Assembly: GCA_025454275.1 (NCBI GenBank)
Contig: JALOOS010000127.1
Location: forward strand, 1-5,884
Reading direction: 5' to 3'
Length of the DNA: 5,884 nt
Source: Desulfobacterales bacterium
Lineage (GTDB): Bacteria > Desulfobacterota > Desulfobacteria > Desulfobacterales > SpSt-501
Made by a program: the position numbers and the translations under genes. Positions 1-5,209 of this stretch are shown piece by piece (position 1 is the first letter of the stretch; every line of letters starts with the position of its first letter). The notes beneath the pieces are model-generated. The model saw nothing but the letters and a program-made list of their open reading frames with translations, did no database searches and was not told where the DNA came from.

Positions 1-230
1 CCGATCGTGTTGAAGACCACCGGGGTGCCGCCGGCGGCGTAGATCCCGGCCTTCACCGCATCCACGAGCTTGTCGAGGTGGGTGTGGCCGGGGATGATCT
101 CGTTGAAGGAGTTGGCGATGCCGATGATCGGCCGCTCCATCTCCCAGTCCGTGAAGCCCTCCGCCCGCAGGAGCGAGCGGTGCGGCGCCCGCTCCGGGCC
201 CTTGGTCATCAAATCGCTGCGCTTGGTCAT
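1..230 (-). CDS. ilvD: Dihydroxy-acid dehydratase (IlvD/Edd family), N-terminal part, cut by window edge
   Basis: Only the first 76 codons are present; the gene continues past base 1. IlvD dehydrates 2,3-dihydroxy-acids to 2-keto acids in valine/isoleucine synthesis, using an iron-sulfur cluster in the cytoplasm. The visible N-terminus carries family signatures in order: ERAPHRSLLRA (about residues 13-23), IGIANSFNEIIPGHTHLDKL (about 36-55) and AGGTPVVFNTIG at the edge. The start is ATG at 230, with an AAGGA-type ribosome site (241-248) about 10 nt upstream. It lies 33 nt after the FadH-like gene on the same strand, so the two are probably co-transcribed. IlvD/Edd members also include sugar-acid dehydratases, and placement beside a reductase and a transporter rather than ilvBNC genes leaves room for a catabolic paralogue. 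The cluster-binding cysteines and C-terminal domain lie outside the window, so family membership is firm and substrate is not. Confidence 0.88.
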   Translation of the reverse strand, partial: MTKRSDLMTKGPERAPHRSLLRAEGFTDWEMERPIIGIANSFNEIIPGHTHLDKLVDAVKAGIYAAGGTPVVFNTI

Positions 231-263
231 GATGTAAATTTCCTTTCCGTTGTTGGATGGGTA

Positions 264-2270
264 TTAGTCCCAGGCCGAGCGTCCCGCCGCAAACCCCTGG
301 TGGACGGCGTCGAAAGCCCAGCCCGGCGTGCGGGCGTCCCCCACCAGACGATAGGCGATTGCGCGTTGCTTCAACGACTCCTCCAGCGGGTTGTGAGACC
401 TGACGCCGATTGCCAGAACGACGCTGTCCGCCGGGATCTCCTCGGTCTGCCCCCCGGCTTCGATGCGCAGCCCGCCGGCGGTGACCTCCAGCGCCCGGGC
501 CGAGGTCCGGGTCTCGACCCCGGCACGTTTGAGATCCTGGAGCATGCCCCAGCGGGTCGTGCGCCCGATCTCCCGGCCGAGCGTGTCCCTCATTTCGACG
601 AGCGTGACCGTCTTGGTGCCGCGCGTCGCCAGCTCGAAAAGCGCCTCCGGCGCCTCGGCCCGGTTCACCAGGAGGAACTTGACGGCATCTGCGGTGAGGG
701 TGCCCTTATCGGCCAGGAACAAGGCCGTTTCAACCCCCACGGCACCCCCGCCGACCACCGCCACCCGCCGGCCTGTCACCACCTGGTTGCGCAGCACCTC
801 CCAGGCCTGGCAGACATGGGGCAGGTCCGCTCCGGGGATCGGCAGCGCTGCCGGCTCCCCTCCGGTGGCCAGGATGACGCCGTCCGGCCGCGCCTGTTCG
901 ATATAGGCCGGGTCGGCGGCCTGGTTCAGCACCACCCGCACCGAGCTCAGGGCGAGACGCCGCTCGAGGTCGGCGGCCAGCTCCAAAAACTCATCCCGGC
1001 CCGGAGGGGCGCCCGCGAGATCGAGCTGTCCGCCGAGGCGATCGCTTTTTTCAACCAGCGTGACGGCATGGCCGGCCTCGGCCGCCGCCAGCGCGGCGCT
1101 CATGCCGCCCGGCCCCCCGCCCACCACGAGGAGGTTCCGGTGCACGGCGGCCGGAGCGACCGGCGCGGTTTTCTCCCGGCCGGCCCGCGGGTTGCAGAGG
1201 CACTCGACCGGTTTGAGCTTGAAGAGGTTGTCGAAGCAGCCCTGGCCGCAGGCGACGCAGTGGATGATCTCCCGCTCCCGGCGGGAACGGGCCTTTTCGG
1301 GAAGCGCGGGATCGGCGATGAGGGCGCGCCCCATGGCCACGAGGTCGCACATGCCGTCCGCGATCAGTTCGCGTGCCGCCATGGGATCGTTGATGCGGTG
1401 GCCGGCCATGACCGGCACGCCGACCCGTTCCTTGATCCCCCGTGCCAGGTAAGCGAACACGCCCCGCGGCACCGCCGCAACGATCTGGGGCACCCGGGCC
1501 TCGTGCCAGCCCACGTTGACGCTGATGGCGTCGGTACCGGCCTTGACCAGTTCGATCGCAAACTCCTGCAGCTCCCGACGGCCGTTTCCGCCGGGCATGA
1601 AATCGTTGCCGTTCATGCGGGCGATGAGAGGAAAATCGGGCCCGACCGCCGCCCGCATGGCCTGGACCACCTCGATACCGAAACGCATGCGGTTGGCGAA
1701 ATCACCGCCGTAGATGTCGCTGCGCCGGTTCGTGAGCGGAGAGAGGAACTCGCTGATCAGGTAGCCCGTGCCGCACAGGACCTCGACCGCATCATAGCCG
1801 GCGGCCTTCACGCGCCCGGCCGCGGCGGCAAACCGTTCGATGACCCGGCGGATCTCCTCGATCGAAAGCTCCCGCGGCGTCTCCCCGGTCAGGCGGGAGG
1901 CCACGGCCGAGGGGGCCACGGGCGGACGGCCGTCCATGAAAAAGGAAAAATTGTAGCGCCCCGCATGGTTGAGCTGGACCGCCGCCCGGGCCCCGTTGGC
2001 CGTAATGGCCGTGGCCAGGCGGTTCAAGCCGGGAATGAACTCGTCGCGATGGGCGCCGATGTTCAAGGAGCTGCCGGAGTCCTCATCCACGGTGGCGAAC
2101 CCCACGATGACCAACCCGGCCCCGCCCTGCGCCCGCGCGGCGTAGAAATCGACCAGCCTCTCGGTCACCTCGAACTCCTTTGCCATGTTGAGGTGCATGG
2201 CCGGCATGCAGATCCGGTTCTTGACCTCCAGCCGGTTGATGCGAATCGGCTCAAACAGAAGATCACGCAT
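264..2270 (-). CDS. FadH-like NADH:flavin oxidoreductase / 2,4-dienoyl-CoA reductase family protein (FMN, 4Fe-4S, FAD)
   Basis: This 668-aa protein has the full architecture and nearly the length of E. coli FadH. Residues 1 to about 330 are an old-yellow-enzyme FMN TIM barrel. Cysteines 338, 341, 345 and 357 have the exact C-x2-C-x3-C-x11-C spacing of the FadH 4Fe-4S cluster. An FAD-binding GGGPGG follows at 384-389, and a second nucleotide-binding GGGAVG at 507-512. The FadH catalytic pair appears conserved: Tyr170 in GYLISEF and His256 in GWHEAR, matching FadH Tyr166 and His252. Chemistry is therefore likely NAD(P)H-dependent reduction of a conjugated C=C bond, perhaps on a CoA thioester; 2-enoate-reductase and Bai-type relatives are alternatives. 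Start choice: an in-frame GTG at 2276 lies inside the perfect Shine-Dalgarno GGAGGTGA (2273-2280), so ATG 2270 is preferred. It is the first gene of a probable unit with the IlvD-family gene, behind a terminator that separates it from the transporter genes. Confidence 0.9.
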   Translation of the reverse strand: MRDLLFEPIRINRLEVKNRICMPAMHLNMAKEFEVTERLVDFYAARAQGGAGLVIVGFATVDEDSGSSLNIGAHRDEFIPGLNRLATAITANGARAAVQLNHAGRYNFSFFMDGRPPVAPSAVASRLTGETPRELSIEEIRRVIERFAAAAGRVKAAGYDAVEVLCGTGYLISEFLSPLTNRRSDIYGGDFANRMRFGIEVVQAMRAAVGPDFPLIARMNGNDFMPGGNGRRELQEFAIELVKAGTDAISVNVGWHEARVPQIVAAVPRGVFAYLARGIKERVGVPVMAGHRINDPMAARELIADGMCDLVAMGRALIADPALPEKARSRREREIIHCVACGQGCFDNLFKLKPVECLCNPRAGREKTAPVAPAAVHRNLLVVGGGPGGMSAALAAAEAGHAVTLVEKSDRLGGQLDLAGAPPGRDEFLELAADLERRLALSSVRVVLNQAADPAYIEQARPDGVILATGGEPAALPIPGADLPHVCQAWEVLRNQVVTGRRVAVVGGGAVGVETALFLADKGTLTADAVKFLLVNRAEAPEALFELATRGTKTVTLVEMRDTLGREIGRTTRWGMLQDLKRAGVETRTSARALEVTAGGLRIEAGGQTEEIPADSVVLAIGVRSHNPLEESLKQRAIAYRLVGDARTPGWAFDAVHQGFAAGRSAWD

Positions 2271-2272
2271 GG

Positions 2273-2280
2273 TCACCTCC
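2273..2280 (-). promoter_or_regulatory. Perfect Shine-Dalgarno that decides the start of the FadH-like gene
   Basis: GGAGGTGA is fully complementary to the 3' end of 16S rRNA. Its GGAGG core is 5 nt from ATG 2270. The upstream in-frame GTG (2274-2276) is part of this site and so is an unlikely initiator. Confidence 0.8.
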
Positions 2281-2323
2281 CATTGGCGGTAAATTCGTGC
2301 CCCCCCTCTAATCCATAATAAAC

Positions 2324-2370
2324 TTGTAAAAACCAGTTTCTGGCGCCCAGCGCCAGAAACTGATTTTCAA
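2324..2370 (-). terminator. Strong intrinsic terminator closing the transporter unit
   Basis: A perfect 13-bp inverted repeat (arms 2334-2346 and 2350-2362) encloses a 3-nt loop. On the minus strand it is followed by GTTTTTAC, a five-T tract. Flanking A and T runs extend the pairing imperfectly to about 2322-2371, so it might also work in the other orientation. It lies about 12 nt after the stop of the SDR remnant and 53 nt before the FadH-like start. I infer that it ends the ABC transporter transcript and that the reductase gene has its own promoter or depends on read-through. The short stretch 2271-2323 has an AT-rich part but no convincing -35/-10 pair. Confidence 0.82.
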
Positions 2371-2374
2371 GTCG

Positions 2375-2443
2375 TCAAATCATGAAGGCGCCGCCGTTCA
2401 CATCCAGGCACACCCCGGTCACAACCCCTGTCCACGCGTCCAT
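2375..2443 (-). pseudogene. Remnant of a short-chain dehydrogenase/reductase gene (C-terminal 22 codons)
   Basis: This 22-codon frame (ATG 2443, TGA 2377-2375) ends VVTGVCLDVNGGAFMI. That is the typical C-terminal beta strand and tail of SDR enzymes (compare the YITGETLHVNGGMYMV ending of FabG). A normal SDR is about 250 residues. The Rossmann TGxxxGxG motif and the catalytic Ser-Tyr-Lys residues are absent, because the upstream DNA is the substrate-binding protein gene. The frame still has a ribosome site (GAGGAG, overlapping the upstream TGA) 7 to 8 nt before its ATG and a terminator just after its stop. Both ends of an operon gene therefore seem to survive while the middle is gone, which suggests an internal deletion. 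It may still be translated as a tiny peptide. The SDR match rests on a short motif, so confidence is moderate. Confidence 0.6.
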
Positions 2444-2454
2444 TTTCGAACTCC

Positions 2455-3438
2455 TCACGGAGATGGGACCCAATCGGTCGCCAGGATGGATTCGAGCGGC
2501 AGCCCCTCCGGGACGAGCTGCTGCGCCGCCATGATCGCAGCGGTCTGCTTCCAGGCCGCAACGTCGATCTTCCCGAAGGGGGTGCCCGGCGCGGCGGGCA
2601 GCATCAGCTCCCGGGTCACCGGCAGCTGCCGCCGCACGACCGCCTCCGGGGTTTCCCGGTCCGTCTGCGCCAGCACCCGGACCGCCTCCTCCTCGTTTTG
2701 CGGGTCGAGGGCCGCGCGCCACCCCGCGAGCAGGGCGGCGAGGAAGCGCCGAACCACGTCGGGATGCCGCTCCAGCATCTGCCGGGTGGTCACCACCGAG
2801 TTGGCCACGAACCGGACGCCGAGCTCGTCGGGGCTGACGAAAGCATACGTCTCACCGGCGCGGGAGAGCTTTTCTCCGATGATGACGGCCTGGGCGTTCA
2901 GATAGATGGGCCAGAAGGCGACGCGGCCCTCGTAGAACGGGGTGTAGTCGTAGCGCACGCTGAAGAGGGTGAGTTCGCTCTCGGCGATCCCATGGCGGGC
3001 GAGCAGGGCCCGCAGGATGGTCTCGTCGTTGCCGCCGAAGGTGACGCCGAGGACCCGGCCCCTCCAGTCCTTGGGCGAGGTGAACGGCGTGCGATCCGGC
3101 CGGTAGATCCAGTGCAGGGGGTTGACCTGGAAGAGCTGGGCCAGGACCACGATCGGCGCCCCCTTGGCCACGGCCCGGAGCACCTGGTCGGCCGAGGCCA
3201 CCCCGAAGTGGGCGTGGCCGAGTTCGATCTCCTTGAGGGCGTCGCGCTCGGGCCCCCCGGGTTTGACGGTCACAGCGAGCCCCTCGCGGGCGAAGTAGCC
3301 GTGGACATCGGCATAGAGATCTCCGACCGAGCTCACGTTGTAGAGCCACTTCAGCCGATAGCTGACCTCCTCTTTTTCTTTTTGCCCGCAGGCAAAAAGA
3401 AAAATTACCACGAGGAAAATCGTTAACGCCTGTTTCAT
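2455..3438 (-). CDS. ABC transporter substrate-binding lipoprotein, NMT1/THI5-like (SsuA/TauA-like)
   Basis: This 327-aa protein captures a small organic solute outside the inner membrane and delivers it to the permease encoded upstream. Residues 1-16 are a short hydrophobic lipoprotein signal with lipobox LFAC, making Cys17 the probable lipidated residue; a charged linker (QKEKEE) follows. The mature part shows the family pattern: RLKWLYNVSSVGDLYADVHGY near the N-terminus, then KPGGPERDAL, FGVASADQVL with AKGAPIVVLAQLFQ, then DWRGRVLGVTFGG, YTPFYEGRVAFWP, and a C-terminal helical region (HPDVVRRFLAALLAGWRAAL). An in-frame ATG at 3510 would bury the signal peptide behind 24 polar residues, so ATG 3438 is chosen although its ribosome site is weak. 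Relatives bind sulfonates, nitrate, pyrimidine precursors and other small compounds; the ligand here cannot be assigned. It is the third gene of the importer unit, 141 bp after the permease. Confidence 0.88.
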   Translation of the reverse strand: MKQALTIFLVVIFLFACGQKEKEEVSYRLKWLYNVSSVGDLYADVHGYFAREGLAVTVKPGGPERDALKEIELGHAHFGVASADQVLRAVAKGAPIVVLAQLFQVNPLHWIYRPDRTPFTSPKDWRGRVLGVTFGGNDETILRALLARHGIAESELTLFSVRYDYTPFYEGRVAFWPIYLNAQAVIIGEKLSRAGETYAFVSPDELGVRFVANSVVTTRQMLERHPDVVRRFLAALLAGWRAALDPQNEEEAVRVLAQTDRETPEAVVRRQLPVTRELMLPAAPGTPFGKIDVAAWKQTAAIMAAQQLVPEGLPLESILATDWVPSP

Positions 3439-3579
3439 GTTCGCATCCGGTTCGTCTTCTTTAGTGCCGGGCGAGGGAACCGTCGTCCATTCGGATACCC
3501 ATGGTCGCACCGTCGAGGGCCGGCTCCTCTTTCACGCAGCGCGGCATTCATGGGCCGCACCGATGATCAATCCTCCAGA

Positions 3580-4329
3580 CTAATTGCGCTTCAAGCGTGC
3601 TTGAAACGCATTGCCGAGCCCCTCCAGGCTCACCAGATAGAGCGAGGTGCCGACCCCGATCAAAAAGAGGGCGACCAGGATCTTGGCCAAGTCGCTTTGG
3701 TACAGCGCGATGCGGATGCTGTAGCCGATGCCGGCCGTGGCGGCGATGAACTCGGCCACGATGGTGCCGACCACGGCCATGGTGGCGCTGCCCACGAGCA
3801 CCGTGCTGATCTTGTGGATGTTCTCGAAAGCCCTGATCTTCACCTCCAGCCGCCAGGTCATGCGCCGGGTCGCGTGGTAGAAATGCTCGATGTCGGCAAC
3901 CGGCTCGGAGAAAATCCCGATGAAGGATAGCAGCAGCGGGAAATAGCAGATCATGGCGGCGATCAGCAGCCGCGAGGAGAGCCCGTCGCCGAGCAGGATG
4001 AATATGATGGGCGCCACCGCCACGATCGGATAGGCCTGGATGTTGTAAGCTGCGGTGCGGATGAAAGAGCCGATCCAGGCGGTGAGCCGGCCCAGGATCG
4101 CCACCGCGGTCGCCAGTCCGATCGAGAGCAGGTGGCCGAGCACCGCCACCGCAAGCGTGTTCAGCACGGCCAGGACATAGGGGCCGGCATCGCGCGCGGC
4201 GGTCCGCCCGATCTCGGCCGGGCTGGGAATGACGTAGTCCGAGAGCCCCAGGGCGTATTTCAAGAGGAAGAGCAGGCCGACCCCCAGGCAGTAGATGATC
4301 AGAAACTGGTAGATCCGCCTAAGCAGCAT
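3580..4329 (-). CDS. ABC transporter permease (binding-protein-dependent, SsuC/TauC-like)
   Basis: This 249-aa inner-membrane protein forms the translocation channel of the importer. About six hydrophobic segments are visible near residues 7-27, 51-80, 99-113, 121-140, 174-197 and 215-235. The N-terminal VIPSPAEI (33-40) and the VVGTIVAEF stretch (186-194) after the coupling loop are typical of nitrate/sulfonate/taurine-type permeases. The ATPase-docking EAA loop lies around 150-175 but is degenerate: the usual Gly is Met157, and the conserved Leu-Pro after the loop is replaced by Ala167-Phe168. The ATG at 4329 has a GGAG ribosome site 7 nt upstream and overlaps the end of the ATPase gene by 11 nt, which indicates translational coupling. 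One permease gene implies a homodimer. Confidence 0.88.
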   Translation of the reverse strand: MLLRRIYQFLIIYCLGVGLLFLLKYALGLSDYVIPSPAEIGRTAARDAGPYVLAVLNTLAVAVLGHLLSIGLATAVAILGRLTAWIGSFIRTAAYNIQAYPIVAVAPIIFILLGDGLSSRLLIAAMICYFPLLLSFIGIFSEPVADIEHFYHATRRMTWRLEVKIRAFENIHKISTVLVGSATMAVVGTIVAEFIAATAGIGYSIRIALYQSDLAKILVALFLIGVGTSLYLVSLEGLGNAFQARLKRN

Positions 4330-5008
4330 GGACGATCTCCAGCATGGCCCGCTCCAACCGCTCGGGCGGCGGAGCGACCCCCTGCGCCGCGAGATCGGCG
4401 CCCTGGACCGAGACCACCTGCGGGGACTTCGAGGCCCCGCGCAGGACCAGGATCCGGTCGCAGAACCGGGCCACCTCGGCCACGTTGTGGGAGATGTAGA
4501 GAAAGCAGCGCTCGGGGAAAAGGGCCTTGATCTTCAGGATGATTCGCTCGCGCGTGAGCTCATCGACGTTCGCCAGGCTCTCGTCCATGATGAGCAGATC
4601 GAACTCCTGCAACAGATAGCGCACCAGGTTGGCGCGGTTCTGCTGCCCCATGGAGAGGCGGTTGAAGCGCGCATCGACGCAGCCCTCCATGCCGAACTCG
4701 CTGAGCAGCTCCTCCGCCTGGGCGCGGGTGGCGGGCGGGGCGGTCTCCTCGATGTGGCGGCGCACAGTCGACCATCCGGGCAGCCGTTCGAGGTTGTAGG
4801 TGTAGAGGGCCCGGCGTCCGCCGTTCAAGGAAATCTCGCCGCTGAAGCCTCGGAGCTCGCCGGTCAGCATCCGGGCAAGCGTGGTCTTGCCTACCCCGGA
4901 AGGGCCGAAGAGGGCGTGAAACCCGCTCTCCGGCAGCGCAAAGCTCACGTTGCAGAACAGCTCGCCCGCCGCGTTCGGATAGCGAAAAGAAAGCTGGTGA
5001 GCTTCCAC
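4319..5008 (-). CDS. ABC transporter ATP-binding protein (SsuB/TauB/NrtD-like)
   Basis: This 229-aa cytoplasmic ATPase powers the importer. Motifs in order are Walker A GPSGVGKTT (35-43), signature LSMGQQ (118-123, a variant of LSGGQ), Walker B LLIMDE (138-143, with catalytic Glu143), D-loop region SLANVDE (144-150) and switch His174 in YISHN. The Q-loop is unusual: where relatives have VFQEDRLLPW, this protein reads TYNLERLPGW (70-79), which puts Asn72 in place of the conserved Gln. The start is GTG 5008, with AAGGA 5 to 6 nt upstream. It precedes the fold's first strand (HQLSFRYP), while longer in-frame extensions run into the divergent sensor gene and lack family similarity. It is the first gene of the operon, downstream of the promoters at 5103-5157, and overlaps the permease start by 11 nt. 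Confidence 0.88.
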   Translation of the reverse strand: MEAHQLSFRYPNAAGELFCNVSFALPESGFHALFGPSGVGKTTLARMLTGELRGFSGEISLNGGRRALYTYNLERLPGWSTVRRHIEETAPPATRAQAEELLSEFGMEGCVDARFNRLSMGQQNRANLVRYLLQEFDLLIMDESLANVDELTRERIILKIKALFPERCFLYISHNVAEVARFCDRILVLRGASKSPQVVSVQGADLAAQGVAPPPERLERAMLEIVHAA

Positions 5009-5024
5009 GGAGATCCTTTGTTGT

Positions 5025-5077
5025 CGGGTTAGACCCGCATCCGCGCCGTCACGGCGTTTTCTGACGGAGCCGACGCC
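5025..5077 (-). other. Leader region of the transporter mRNA with competing hairpins
   Basis: The untranslated leader before the ATPase contains several small inverted repeats. CGGGT/ACCCG (5025-5029 with 5033-5037) is an isolated 5-bp hairpin just upstream of the ribosome site. Upstream, three pairings share bases and exclude one another: 5044-5048 with 5052-5056 (loop of 3), 5046-5051 with 5062-5067 (6 bp, loop of 10), and 5053-5057 with 5073-5077 (5 bp). Such competition could regulate expression, but GC-rich DNA produces short repeats by chance, and the leader matches no riboswitch class I recognise. Confidence 0.3.
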
Positions 5078-5102
5078 GCGGGGGAGCCTGGCAACCGGGT
5101 TC

Positions 5103-5131
5103 CGTATACCAGCATACTGTTCGATTCTCAA
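5103..5131 (-). promoter_or_regulatory. Candidate sigma-70-type promoter for the transporter operon
   Basis: On the minus strand, TTGAGA (5126-5131) and TATACG (5103-5108) are separated by exactly 17 bp. A TGG immediately before the -10 gives an extended -10 character. Transcription would begin near 5096, leaving a leader of about 88 nt. It is an alternative to, or in tandem with, the sigma-54 site just upstream. Confidence 0.35.
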
Positions 5132-5139
5132 CCGGATCC

Positions 5140-5157
5140 CGCAAGATTCTTGCCAAA
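5140..5157 (-). promoter_or_regulatory. Candidate sigma-54 (RpoN) promoter for the transporter operon
   Basis: The minus strand reads TTGGCAAGAATCTTGC (5156-5141). The invariant GG (5154-5153) and GC (5142-5141) are exactly 10 bp apart, as sigma-54 requires. Against YTGGCACGRNNNTTGCW only two informative positions differ. Transcription would start near 5129, giving a leader of about 120 nt. Such promoters need an enhancer-binding activator; its binding site would be expected further upstream, within the first part of the divergent sensor gene. The core GCAAGA-T-TCTTGC is also a near-perfect palindrome and could instead be a repressor or activator operator. Confidence 0.5.
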
Positions 5158-5209
5158 GCCCCGTTCGCCGCGCTATGGATAAATGACATCCTTTTAGGAT
5201 CCAAACCCC

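Noticed and set aside
2274..2276. GTG as start of the FadH-like gene
   Set aside because: It is inside the perfect Shine-Dalgarno, and no other ribosome site lies upstream of it.
78..2318. A 746-codon open frame on the plus strand
   Set aside because: It lies antisense to the FadH-like gene, whose domains and catalytic motifs are unmistakable. The plus-strand translation is Arg/Gly/Pro/His-rich with no family motifs, a common by-product of GC-rich codon use.
3439..3510. Start of the binding protein at ATG 3510
   Set aside because: It would put 24 polar residues before the hydrophobic signal and lipobox, incompatible with lipoprotein export.
3461..3547. Possible 28-aa peptide in the permease/binding-protein gap (minus strand)
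   Set aside because: It has no ribosome site at proper distance and no recognisable similarity; it could arise by chance.
5044..5060. Short hairpin followed by TTTT on the plus strand, resembling a terminator
   Set aside because: The stem is only 5 bp with four T, and no plus-strand gene lies upstream that would need it; the same bases form alternative pairings in the minus-strand leader.
5150..5179. Plus-strand promoter for the sensor gene: TTGCCA and TATGGA with 18-bp spacing
   Set aside because: The -10 match is poor and the -35 coincides with the sigma-54-like element, so the sensor promoter is left unassigned.
5009..5209. TPP, SAM or guanidine riboswitch in the divergent region
   Set aside because: None of the conserved core sequences of these classes could be matched in either strand; isolated GGGTTCCG and GGCAACC strings are not enough.
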